From Aselliscus stoliczkanus (taxonomy: Eukaryota; Chordata; Mammalia; Chiroptera; Hipposideridae): a stretch of 64,000 nucleotides of DNA. Below the pieces are notes generated by a model. The model did not search any database. It worked only from the letters and a program-made list of their open reading frames with translations, and was not told the origin of the DNA. Positions 9,721 through 21,235 of this stretch are shown here, piece by piece. Position 1 is the stretch's first letter; each line of letters starts with the position of its first letter. The DNA is taken from the NCBI GenBank assembly GCA_033961575.1, contig CM066727.1:157279434-157343433 (forward strand), given 5' to 3'. A program made the position numbers and the translations under genes.

Positions 9721-11570
9721 CAGTGGGATAGGCAGACACAATGGAAGGTGAGACAACAAATGTACCCTGGCTCTGTGGGGATTTAACTAAAGTGTCTGTA
9801 GGAAACAGGGGCACTAGGGTCTGTGGAACTGCCTTATAATAGGGTCCTTTGGTAGTTTGATCATAGTGGATGGGGTCCAGCATGAACCACCCTCATTTCA
9901 CATTCAACTCTTCACTGAAAAGTAGCTATAACATAATCCTATTCCATGGCTGTTCAAGGAGGAAACATATTAAATTGGCTCATGCAAATGCTTATAGCAT
10001 ATTTTATAGGCTAAAAAGAGAAATATTAGCTTCTCTTGTGTAACAACATGGGTTTAATACAATAATGATGAAATAATCCTACTTAATTCAGTTATCACTC
10101 TGTACACCAAGAAATGTCTTAGAGCTAATGTTTATCCAAACCTCACTGTAATTAAATTTGCATTGCTAGCCTAAGTATTGATTTGACTAAGCTGGTTTTA
10201 TAAGAGTGAATGATTTGGCTAGGAAGAGACAGGAAGATGTGATTTTTCAAGGGGAAAAAACAAACAAACACATTAGATTGACCTGCAGAATTAAATTACA
10301 ATAGTTCAGGCTGCTTATGGAGCATTTGTATGCATTTTTGCCCCAACTCTGCTTGGTTAAATACTTCTCCACAGCAGTCATGCTTGAGTGAATCTTTCTT
10401 GAAGTCTACACGTATAGAGCTATTGCAGTTTTTTTTTTTTTTCAAATCTGTGTTTTAAAGTATATATCGCTTTTCCCAAAGAAAAGCATCTTGCCTGAGG
10501 TAGAAGCATAACGAAAGGCCTGTGATATGAAAGCCTAAGAGAAGTTGTTTATTTTTTTTCTCAGCTTTTAAATATTCATACTGAATTACAACCTTAGGGA
10601 AGCCTCAGCTCTCAATCTGACCTACTTCAAATCGGTGGGGAACATACCAAGTGTCTCCCCTAAGCAACCATTTATAACTTTGGCATTTCCCTAAAACCCA
10701 GAGGAGATATAATTCTTTGATCACAGACCAAGTTCGTCAGGAACTATTTGTGTTAATAAATCTTATTCCTATAAAGATTCCATTGAAAAATCATTCATTA
10801 TAATGTAAAATCTGTACTAAGGACCTTAAAAAGAGCCTTAATTAGCTATATAGTATGTAATGATTTGAATGACAGATGTTAATATACATATTTTTTTCTC
10901 GTTTAATTGGTCAGCATTAAGCATCTTAGGACTTTGACAAGGTTTTTGAAAATGAAATCATATGCAGTCCAGTACAGGGTCTGAGATTTTCCTAAAGAAC
11001 CTAACCCAGGCCTTGCTCTTTAGGGACATTTCTACTCATAATGATGAGGTGCTGACTAACTCCCCTGCTATTTGCCACTCAAAGTATGCTGAAACTCCAT
11101 TTGTGTTAAGTCCCGTGTGCTTGGAGAGATGGGAGAGTCATCTACCAATGGCAAACATCCCATACATCTCTTGAATTTAAGAGCAGTTGCTAGGAATCCT
11201 GCCAGGCAATGCAGTCTCTTCCCACCAGGTCTAAAGATTTAGAGGAGATGGAAGCAGAGGCATTTATGGGAAGTTTTTCCTGCCTACGTCTTCATCTCCT
11301 CTACTTATTTCTGGAAAATGCTTGGAACATATGTTTATTACCTGCTATCAAGCCACCTTACAGATATTCAGCAATAGAAACTCGCCCTCCAGCCCACACA
11401 CACTCTCTCTCTCAAGGGTATTTTTGACCCTGGGAAAGTGTCAGGCACTGAGCACTTTACTATCTTATGGACATTTCCATGCAACATGTTTGTATTTGAC
11501 CTAGAAATGCCTTCTGGCTTTTTGGATAAATGTGGTTCTTCCCATGGTCTTTCTCATCTTGGTCAAATGG
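9721..11570. other. Single-copy DNA with two conserved-looking blocks
   Basis: No repeat consensus is visible across most of this stretch. The blocks 10080-10420 and 10740-10960 are rich in TAATTA-type homeodomain core sites and CATTCATTATAATG-like motifs. A T-run lies at 10429-10442. The blocks look like conserved noncoding sequence, but I have no alignment. Confidence 0.35.
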
Positions 11571-11574
11571 CAAT

Positions 11575-12125
11575 TCTATCCTTTTAATTGCTCAGGCCCA
11601 AAACCTTGGTGTCACATTCTGTATCTGATCTGTGGGAAAATTCCTTTAGTTCTACCTTCAAAATATATCCAGTGTCTGACCGCTTCTCACTTCCGGCACA
11701 TCATCCTCGTCCAAGCCACCAGCATCCCTCACTGGATTATTGTGTGGTCTCTCCAGCCACCCTGCACCCACCCTGACCCTTCTAGGGTCTGTTCTTAAAA
11801 CTGCAGCCTCCATGAACCTATTTGTAAGTCAGCTCATGTCCTTGCTCTGCTCAGAACTTTCAGACTCAGGTTTCTCAACCCCTGGCTATTTTCTGGAAGG
11901 AAGCACACCTGGAGATTTCAAAAACATTCCCAGCCCCTCTCCCAAAAGTCCACCTTCCCTATCTGCCTTTCGGTCTTATTTTTCATCACCATCTTATATC
12001 CCATGTGTTTTACTTACTATGAAAGTTCCACAAGGGCAGGAATGTCTATCAGTTTTTGTTTGGTGGTGTATTCCCAGGGCTGAGAACAGAACCTGGCCCA
12101 GCAAATATTTATCCTGTGAACGAAA
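11575..12125 (+). repeat. L2 LINE fragments
   Basis: The first part, 11575-11880, runs from TTGGTGTCACATTCT to CTTTGCTCTGCTCAGAACTTTC-like text. The second, 11985-12125, contains TATGAAAGTTCCACAAGGGC and CCTGGCCCAGCAAATATTTAT, the L2 3' end. The long frame open over 11740-12177 is non-coding relic. Confidence 0.6.
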
Positions 12126-13299
12126 CATGCTCAGGAGGGAGGTGACGGCCTTGCCCACCATAGTGAGCTCTGTGTGAGGACAGGCCATAACAGGTACATA
12201 CTGCTGACAATATGATTGGTGTCCATGGGGCACAGATTGGTTTCCATGGGGCACATTCTCTGCTTTGTCCCACAGTTTGTAATGCTGTTCTTCACTTCCC
12301 TAAAAGAGCGCAAGAATGGTGTGGCCATATTCAGTGATGAATAAACTGTCTAAATCCACCTAAGTGCCCATTTCTCATATATTTCCCACTTGTTTTTAAG
12401 GCCTTCTGTTTGGTATTTATGAAAAGATGTCACAGATACCAGGACTTGAGAAGCAGGAAGCCTGTCTGTCTCCTCTCAACATCTGCTAACAGAAGAATGC
12501 CAATTAGCACGTGTCAAGGCTCTGAAAGGAATCAGACTGCGCTTTAACGGGATCAGGCAGTAGGCATGACACAAATTTCATAAGCTGTCTCCTACCTTTG
12601 CAGGAGGTCTTTTTGGACTCCAGTTCTGACTGCTTATTGGACAAACAGCAAAGATGCTGTGTTTACTCAGTGACATCCGAGTATAGTCAAAGATGACCAC
12701 TGTGGAGGTCATGTGGTCTGACAGGCCAGTTAGTTGTTCTCCTTGTCAATACATGGAAACTTCTAGCAACTTCCATGGCAACATGTTTTCTGAATTAGTT
12801 CCTGGTATGAGGAGAACATTACATTACCACAGAGAAAACCAGGCACAAGGAAAAATCTGAAGAGGCTAAGGTACATAAGGGCTGGCCACTCAGAAGATCC
12901 GCCTACTCCATGGGAGAGTCAAGTATGTGATAGTGGATGTGAAGTGTTTTGTGAACTGTGAAATGCAAGATGATAATGGTTTTCAAAAATGGCAACTAGG
13001 CCAGCTTCAGTGGCTCATGGGTGGGTCATACTCACTGAGTGGCCCTCTCACCTCCATCAATGTTTTCTGGAACAGCTATTGTTCCTCTCCTCCATCTGGA
13101 CCCCTTTTTCCTTTCCATTGAGAGTCAATGCATTATTAAACCCAAAAGAACAGGGTCAACACACTGTTTTCAGTAGATTACTCCTCTTGCCATATTACGC
13201 TCTTTCTTGTTAACTCTTTTTCAGGTCTGTGCCATTGTTACCTCATGAACCTAATTTATGGCTATTAGCAATAACATTGATGAATAAGAAATGATAATG
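12126..13299. other. Unassigned sequence with a short tandem duplication
   Basis: A 21-bp unit containing TCCATGGGGCACA is present twice head to tail at 12214-12255, with one base different. Nothing else is recognised. Confidence 0.5.
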
Positions 13300-13690
13300 A
13301 AAACTGAATAGCTAACATTTTTTGAGTACTTACGATGTGCCAACCACTGTTTTAAGGGCTCTCCATGAGCTAATCCTCATGACAGCCTCTGAGTCAGGGA
13401 TCTCTGTGAAAGCCTCTTGACCTACAAGCAAAATGAAGCACAGAGAGACTTAGAAACTTGCCCAGGTTTACCTAGCTGGCCAGTGGCAGAGCCAGTATTC
13501 ATGCACATTGTTTCATTTAGTTGAGGCAAAAATGTGCTGAAATAAGTACTGTTGCTCCATTTTACATGGGAGAAAATTGAAAGAAATTAATCACTCACCC
13601 AAGGCCATGTGGTTATTAAGTAGGATGTTCAGATCAGAACCCAAGTTTGTCTGCTTTCAAAGCCCTTGGCTATGCTTAATTGGCTTCTTA
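13300..13690 (-). repeat. Two adjacent MIR elements
   Basis: The first, 13300-13505, reads GAGTACTTACGATGTGCC to TAGCTGGCCAGTGGCAGAGCC. The second, 13515-13690, reads CCATTTTACATGGGAGAAAATTG to CAAAGCCCTTGGC. Both run in reverse MIR order, so they look like independent insertions side by side. Confidence 0.65.
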
Positions 13691-13984
13691 GGGAAAGCCC
13701 ACATTTTTTGATTCATTATTAATATTCCAAATTCCATGTAATGGCATTACCATTACTTGTGCTGGAAGTAGGCATCCAGATATCACTAGGTATTAGAAAA
13801 TGATTCTATAATTTTTTGCTTCATTAAAAAAAAGAGCCAATCATCAAAATCTGAGGAGCAGCACATTACAGTCACAAAGAGTGACTGCTCTGGGCCCCGG
13901 TGATGATGGTCTGTGTGCTTGGCAGAGTGCCAGGTTGTGGCTTGCGTAACTACAGAGAGGTATGCCATCCTTGTGGGGTAGGCA

Positions 13985-14110
13985 CCCATAGACCTATGGT
14001 CAGTTGGAAAAAATTGCCTGAGGTTACATAACATAGCTAGTAGGTAGCCCAGATGGGATGTGATTCCATGTTCCTTGATCAAAGCCTGTGCTTGGCCGAT
14101 CTTCTTCTTT
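13985..14110 (-). repeat. MIR element fragment
   Basis: TTGCCTGAGGTTACATAAC, CTAGTAGGTAGCCCAG and CAAAGCCTGTGCTTGG match the reverse-strand MIR core and end. Confidence 0.55.
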
Positions 14111-16050
14111 CTACCAGAGGTCTTCCCTCTACAAAGGCCATGTGCTGTCAGGTACCTAGATAATTCAGCCACACCATTGACGCCCCCTTGTAATAGAAAA
14201 ATTAAGAATGCTGTCATTGCATTGGGGAACTTTTGACTGTGAGCTCAAGGGTCAAATCCCTACCTGAGCTTGTCTGAATCAATCTACCACAGACAACAGA
14301 CTGGCTCTCTGGTTCTGGCCAGCCATTTATTTCAGGAAAAGACGCTACTATTAGCCACGAGGAAGACCCTTTAAGATTGAAGATATTCATCATACACCTA
14401 ACATTTCTGTTGGAAAAAGAATGTTGAGAGCACAGCCTATGCATGCCAGGTCTAGCAGCACCTTGATACCTGTGCCAAAAAGTAGACACTGAAGCTATTT
14501 GGCCCACCATGCTCTTCGTTCCGCAGACAGATTTATTAAGATTATTTATTCATCATTTGAAATGTTCACGTTCAACTCATTTCCTGGCAACTTTCAGAAA
14601 GTATTTACAGACAGCTGGATAGAATTAACTGAATGTATTCAATAAAAATATTTCTGAAAATAGAAGTGGCATTATGGTTTTGACAGCAATTATGGAATTG
14701 GTATTCATTCATATTATTCATGTTTATAGTGTAATGTTTGGTTTTGTTCTTGTGGAAAAAAACCCCCACTGAATTTGCCACCAACTATTAAGTCAGTTCT
14801 TTTTAACTTTTTCTCTTCTTTACTCATGTCTTTTTTTTCTTCCTTCCTTTTTTCTCGCTCTCCCTCTCACTGTCTTTCTCTACCTCATTTTTTTTCTTCT
14901 TTTAAAATTAAATCACTGCTTATTTTATAATAATTTTAGTTCTAGTTGAGAAAAGCTTAAGTACTACTCTCATATATTCTTTAGAATCTCATAGTTTGGG
15001 GTCTGCTAATGTATGCCATTTATAATCCGAAAACACATGTTTTATTATTCGGCTCAATTTCTAACACTAAATTTAAATCATTGCTAACACCCATCTTTCT
15101 AAGTGGTATGTAACCAGTAGAGATTACCTTCCTGTGTTACTCTTGAGGCTGCTGCCATTTCAGTAAATGTCATTCTAAGGAAGGGGAGGAGGAAGATAAT
15201 CATATTTAATTCACCTGACCTTCATTTTACCTAACCTTAAATGTTCCTGTAGGTGTCATATAATATCCCATAATATTGTCATAACTCACATTCAGAATCA
15301 CAATAGCTAATAGCTAATATGTTCCTGAGAAATAACTACATAACCTTAAACTAGGTTTGCAAAATATGTATATCATTAGCACATTGTTACTCAGATTTTT
15401 TTTTTCAATGACAAGACATATTTCTTGACTAATTGACATAACGCAACAGCATGAAGTTCATCAATCATTGTCAGTTTGGGAATTTAATACAGGTATTTCC
15501 ATTCTCAATCCTTGGTTTAAAAAAGCCTTTATAAACAATACCAGAAAATACATTAATTCCATCTCTCCCAGTCTTAAAGTAGTTTAAAAAATTAAAACTC
15601 ACTGGTTTAATTATTAGCCAGTCACAGATGATTCATACCATGATGGGGCACATTTCCCTAATGCAGAACTATTTATTTTGTGGCACACAGAGTGCTTTCT
15701 TTGAAGCATTTGAATGTGATAACCATGCTTTCACACAGCAGGGCATCCTCTTAAACAACCTATCACTATCATCTCTGAAGACAAAAAAATTTTGTAGAGC
15801 TTTTTTTTTTTTAAATCATGGCACTCTTTTTCCTAGCTTTTCTTCTTATTTTTATTGGTTAAATTATTTTTTGAGAATATGATTATCTAAGAATAGCATT
15901 GATATACATTTAAACATTAAATATTTGAACAGGCACTGGCTTTGGTGAAATTATGGTAACTAGTGGTTTTCTTTGAAAGAATTTTTCCTAGGTCAGTCTA
16001 TATCTCAGTAATTTTCATGTCAGGATATTAAAATTGCAGCACTTTTTAAA
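14111..16050. other. AT-rich stretch without recognised genes
   Basis: A pyrimidine-rich tract occupies 14816-14903. The remainder is low-GC sequence with no repeat that I could assign and no coding signal. Confidence 0.45.
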
Positions 16051-16510
16051 AAAATTTTTAAAAAGATTTTATTGGGAAATCAGGGGAGGGGAACAGTGTT
16101 GGGGAACTGGGGAAGGGGAACAGATAAGTTGCTGTCCTTTTGTTCTTCAGTCTAGTTGCGGAGGACGATCCTTCACTGGCCCATGTTGGTATCATCATTG
16201 CGCTCTTCTTGGGTGAGGCAGATCAGTTGCTGGCCTCTGGATGTCGCTAACCGTGGCTATTGGCAGCTCACACTGGCTGCCAGCTGCTCATACTGGCTGC
16301 CTGCCACTCACTGGAGCCTATGGCAGCCCACTGCAGTAGGGGCTGCAGTTATGCCATTCCGGGAACTCACAGCAGCCCAGCTCTAGGTGGAGCTGTTGTT
16401 CACCAACTTAGCTGTAGAGGGCAGTGTCACTGGCCCTCATATGTGGGATCTGAACCGGGGCTGCTGGCATCCCAAGCCAGTTCTTAACCACTGCGCCACT
16501 CGGCCGGCCC
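16051..16510 (-). mobile_element. Full-length tRNA-headed SINE
   Basis: The A-rich tail (seen as T-rich at 16051) and the GGCCGGCC head ending at 16510 frame a body matching the 4148-4597 copy. The flanks share AAATTGCAGC(A/T)CTT (about 16031 and 16513), an imperfect target duplication. The left boundary inside the A/T-rich tail is approximate. Confidence 0.85.
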
Positions 16511-17469
16511 TAAAAATTGCAGCTCTTAAAATTATTTCTATCTCTCCCTTCAACTCTCTCCATCCCAACATCTCTTCTGGCTTCTCTCTGGCATTGCTGT
16601 AACATTGAGCTTTCAGTCTTTTGGGACCTTGGACATGACCTGTCACCTAATAATCATAATTAAAAAGAATTCTTTTTATTTCACATTTAAGTTTCCTAAA
16701 CTGTGTTAGTCTGGATCAGAGAAATTAGATGCAGAATTCAATTTTGTCTTGCATAAAATACATTTAATCATGCTACTTTTTAGTACTGCACTCAAAAGTC
16801 TCCTTACATTGGCTCCAGGCAAATTTTCCAGTTTTCACTACCACAGTTCTTCCATTTAAACAATACATTCCCATCTGGCCGACTCAGGGTCCTTAAAGAG
16901 GCAGTTGAACATGCTCACTAGCATTTCCTGCAGATTGATAGTGTATTGATCCTAAGAGACCTAGCAAAAGTCCCATATCTATAAAGCCATCTTTTACTTT
17001 ATTCACATTATATTAAAGCAACATTTTCTGAAACAGTTCTGATTTAAAATCTCCTTAAAAGATTCAATTTGCATCTGAAGAAGATCCTTCTGGTAGTAAT
17101 GTTGAGATGAGTTGGATGTGGAGAAGGCAGGAATGGAAGCAGGGAAACCAGTGTCTAGCTGTTCTAGAAACTTCAAAGTTTCCTTTATCTTGTTACTTCT
17201 CTGAAAATTTACTATTATTTTGTGAAGATGCTCTATAAACCCAAATTCTAACCACCACTTTGAGTTACTCATCACTAAATACTCTCATGTGTGTGCATGC
17301 TGCACATGTTAATACACTTTTGTTTGTTTTTCTTTTGTTACTCTGTTGTTTGTTACTCTAATTTGCAGGGCTCCAGGTAATGAACCTAACATGGATAGAG
17401 GGAAAACAATTTTTCTTCCCCTACATAATTTAGAAAAAACTTTCAAATTGCAGTGAAGAGAGAGTAGCA
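16511..17469. other. Unassigned sequence
   Basis: No gene or repeat is recognised. Composition is moderately AT-rich throughout. Confidence 0.45.
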
Positions 17470-18400
17470 GACTAGTTAGGGTACTGTAAGAGTAACCCAA
17501 GGAAGAGATGATAAAGGTGGAATTGAGATATGGTCATGGAAGCAGAGAAGGAAATAGAGTTGGGAGATGTTAAAATGCTGGGATTGACAAGATTGCTGCC
17601 TGATGAAAGAAGGCAAAAGAGAAGGGAGCATGAACACTTACTTTCTGATTTATAGCCTGAGTGGTGGTGCCATTCTCCAGATGAATATGTTTGAGGGAGA
17701 AGAAAATGAGTTTTGTTTGGACATGTTGAGTTTGAGTAGTCTGTACGACAACAAAGAAGGAACACCTCGTATAAAGATAGATGAAGATGCGTGAGTTCAG
17801 AAGTAAAAGCTGAAACAGAGATTTAGATTTTGGTGGTCAATTAGCATTTAGTTAGTAGTTTAAGCCATTGGACTAGATAAAACAAATCAGAGACTATATG
17901 TAACCAGAGAAGAGGATGGAACAAGAGACAGCAATATTTAAGTAGTTGGAAGAGCAGGAGCCAGAAAAGGAAGAGCCAATGACGGAAGAGCCAAAGCAGA
18001 GGAGGAGGATAGAATCATGGAAGCCTAATGAGGGAGAGAAGATGACAGTGTCCAGCAGGGCCAAATGCATTAGACCAAGGGAGAGAAAGCCTGCAAATGT
18101 TCACTGGATTTAAAAGCAGGTGACCTTAGCACAAGTAGTTAAGTGGAGGAGGAAGACATGGCTGTGAGTTGGGGAATGCATGAGAAATAAGGAACTGCAG
18201 TCATATTTTTCAAGAAGTTTGGATGTGAGGAACAGAAAAGATAGAGCCGGAACTATGCAGGGGGAATGCAGAATCAAGAGACAGCTGTTGAAATTTGGAA
18301 GGTTTGGGCATATTTAAATGTAGGGGAGGAAAAGTCAGTAGAGAAGCTAAGGAAGATGTAGCTAAAACAAAGCATAAAGAATGAAGCAAAGGCATGAAAC
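17470..18400. repeat. Long copy of a purine-rich ancient repeat
   Basis: Phrases such as GGAAGAGATGATAAAGGTGG, GTGGTGGTGCCATTCTCCAG and GAGCCAATGACGGAAGAGCC occur in the order of a widespread old mammalian repeat, also sampled at 3400-3640. The + strand is strongly purine-biased. The family name is left open. Confidence 0.4.
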
Positions 18401-18520
18401 AAAAAGAGAGGAAGGAAGGAAGGAAGGAAGAAAGGAAGGAAGGAAGGAAGGAAAGGAGGAAGAAAAAAGGAGAGAAGAAAGAGAGGGAAGAAGGAAGAGA
18501 GGGAGAGAGTAAATGAGTAC
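18401..18520. repeat. GGAA microsatellite and purine tract
   Basis: GGAA/GAAA units run from about 18408 to 18465 and continue as an AG-rich tract to 18520. Several uninterrupted GGAA units in a row are potential ETS-factor sites. The long open frames on the other strand here are pure low-complexity Ser/Leu/Phe. Confidence 0.85.
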
Positions 18521-18759
18521 ATGAGATGGGAGAGACAGGAGAGACATCTCTTCCATTCAGAGAAAAGGGAAGGAGAAAAGGATGGGCATGGACAGGAGCC
18601 GGACTTGGAGGACTGGGTAGGAGGTTGAGGGAATCTTTGCTAGAAGGTCTCAAGTTCTCTTTAAATAGAAAAGGAGGTCATTTGATGAGAGTAAGGGGAA
18701 GTAACAGCTTGGGGAGAAGCTTAAAGAAAGTGGAGAAGATTTGAAATAGTTGTGGTGGG

Positions 18760-19280
18760 TGTCAGGAGGAAAAACTTTTCCTCTGCTCTTTAGGATTCTA
18801 TCAATAGGGTTCTGCAAATTAACTTGACAAAGACAGATTAGCAAGAAAAAAGGCAGAATTTTATTCACATACCTACACAGAAGTTCACAGAAAAATGTGA
18901 CTCAAAGGATGTGATTAGAATTTGGGGCTCTTATATCATCTTAATAGGGGAAGGGAGGTGGAGAAGGGCACTTATAGGAAAACAAATGACTTTTGGGAAA
19001 GATAAATGAGCCCTTAGGAGAACAGATGGAAAATATGGTAGTTTTGTGACAATGTCTGTTTAGGTGATCTCTTATCCTGGTGCCTCTCAGTCTCCAGTGA
19101 TTGGAGTCAATCCTATTCTGGGAATAGGATCTATGACAGTTAAATCCTTTTGGAAGACTCTGCTTTCAGGCAGATAAGGAGAGTTAAGATAAAACCCTCT
19201 TTCTGCATCTGTTGATTCTCAAATGTCTTCAGTTCAAAATAATTTTTATGCCATAGTGGCATATTCTGGATCCCTCTCTT
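18760..19280 (-). repeat. Solo LTR (endogenous retrovirus-like), minus orientation
   Basis: Read on the minus strand, it starts near a CAGAATATGCCAC phrase and ends with TTGTCAAGTTAATTTG...TTTTTCCTCCTGACA. This is the same start and end as the + strand LTR at 29909-30403, so the two are members of one family. No internal viral genes lie next to it. The outer boundary near 19280 is approximate. Confidence 0.55.
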
Positions 19281-19494
19281 CATGGGAAATAAGAGAACGA
19301 GATGACTAGGGAAATGTAAAGTGTTTTCAAGTTGAAGACAACAACATGTTTACACATTTATGTGATCCTCCCCTCCACCTTAGCAAAACCCAGCAGGATA
19401 CTAATACAATGGAAGTACAAGTGGTCAATGGAGTCAGAGTATTAGTTAGCCCGAGAATGATTAAGCTTATGGGTCATTAAGAATAAGATGGTGT

Positions 19495-19885
19495 TATGAA
19501 CTGAATGTTTGTGCTACCCTAAAATTGATATTTGAAGCCCTACCCCCTAATGTGGTTGTAATTGGAGATCGGACCTTTAAGGAAGCAGTTAGGTGTAATG
19601 AGGTCATTAAGGTGGGGCCCCGATCTGATAGGATTAGTGTCCTTATAGGAAGAGACCCCAGAGAGCTCTCCTTTATATATACTAAGGAAAGGCCATGTGA
19701 AGACTTACCGAGAAGGTGGCTGTCCACAAGCCAGAAAGAGAGCTATTACCAGAAACAAAATGGGCCAAAACTTTGGTCTTTGACTCTAGCCTTCAGTACT
19801 GTGAGGAATAAATTTTTGTGTTTAAGCTACCTAGTTCCTGGTGCTTTGTTATGGCAGGCTGAGCTGACTGACACAGATGGGTAGG
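19495..19885 (+). repeat. MLT1-like LTR (ERVL-MaLR)
   Basis: GAACTGAATGTTTGTG, GGATTAGTGTCCTTATAGG, GGCCATGTGAAGAC, CTGTGAGGAATAAATTTTTGTG and GCTTTGTTATGGCAG follow the MLT1 order closely. The 119-codon frame within it is a relic by-product. Confidence 0.75.
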
Positions 19886-21149
19886 AAAGGGAGTAAAGGC
19901 AGGAAGGGTATAACAGAAAAGTGGGTAAGATATCTTGAGAGGGGTTGAAGAATAAGGAAGTGGCTATACTGCAGGGAAAGGCAGTTGTGGTAGACAGTGG
20001 CTGTTGGAATTTTTAATTGTTAAGAAATAGAAGCTCCAGGGAATGATAAGCTCTAGGCAATAAATGGCAATAAAGGAAATGGGGTTATGAAGGTTTATGC
20101 GATTAAGAGGAACCATGTGGCTAAGGCCTTGAAGGAGAGATGTGAAGTTTGTATGAGTCAGGAAGAGCAATGCTTGCTGCTATAACAGGAACTCCAAAAT
20201 TTCAGCGGCCTACCAAAATAAAAGCTTATTTCTCTCTCAAGGTACAGTGCAGTTTGGGTCAGGCAGTTTTCTCAGTGGCTGTCCTCCAAGCAGAGATTCA
20301 GAGACGAGGACTCCTATGTGTGACTCTGCTATCTGGGGTCTTTCATTTCCAACTGGTATAACCATGAAACAAAACATAGGAAAGATAACACACACAGAAA
20401 AAGAAAACCACCATCTCACTTATGAATATGGATACAAACATTAAATAAAATGCCAGCAGTAATAAAAGAAAAATGCAACATAACCCAGTAGAGTTTATTT
20501 TAGTAGTGAAAGAGAGAGGTTGTGTCTATGTGGGCCTGGCTGAACTGGCTGGAATGGAAACTTTCGCTTTGCTCAACTTTCTGCAGCTTATCCAAACATT
20601 CGTATTTCATAAAGTCAGAAATATTGGTTCTCTTCTTCAGCCATTAACAATGAAATAAATCTATGAAGACACTCTGTAAATTGAAATGTACTCTGTAGGA
20701 GTGAGGAATTTTTTAGCACATAAGGCCTCATGCTGGGTGTTGGTTAGGGCACGAAGTTTAAGCCATGATTTCTCTTCTCTTGGATCTTACCACCTGGTTG
20801 GGAAAGATATGCCATGAAAAGATCTATACTACACCAAGTAGTAAAGGCCTAATGGAGGGATAGACCATGTTTAGAGTTGAAAGGCAGAGAAGATAATCTC
20901 CAGGCATTGTCTATTGCAGAGAAACCAAACCATTTCAATTTCTTCCTGGACACAGGAAGAATCAAGTAACAGCTCTGCCCCTGGAATATGGGCAGAAGTG
21001 ATGGACGCCACCATTAGTCTTGACCCTTAGATATCCCACTGGTTCCCATTTTCTTTCTCTCTCTCCCCTATTCATTCAAAGAATAAGCAAATGTCAATAT
21101 TACACACACATGCACACAAAGCCAAATTGTTTTCCAATCTCCTATTTTC
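19886..21149. other. Unassigned sequence with one old repeat
   Basis: The part 20145-20345 (GCTTGCTGCTATAACAGG ... TTTATTTCTCTC-like text) resembles an old interspersed element with a recognisable start, but I cannot name the family. The rest has no recognised feature. Confidence 0.35.
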
Positions 21150-21235
21150 TTAATCCATTCATTCATTTAAACAATATTTACTATGCACCCATTATGTGCC
21201 AGGTACTGTGTCCTCATGGAGCTTACTTTCTAGTT
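21150..21235. repeat. Ancient repeat fragment
   Basis: CATTCATTCATTTAAACAATATTTACTATGC... and GTGCCAGGTACTGTG and CTCATGGAGCTTAC are typical of the same old repeat sampled at 9481-9720. Confidence 0.4.

Noticed and set aside
11740..12177. 145-codon plus-strand open frame
   Set aside because: It runs through L2 3'-end sequence, which explains the open frame.
13786..14217. 143-codon minus-strand open frame
   Set aside because: It overlaps a MIR element and gives a mixed translation without a domain.
18210..18653. 147-codon minus-strand frame rich in Ser/Leu/Phe
   Set aside because: It is the reverse of a purine-rich repeat and microsatellite, giving low-complexity translation.
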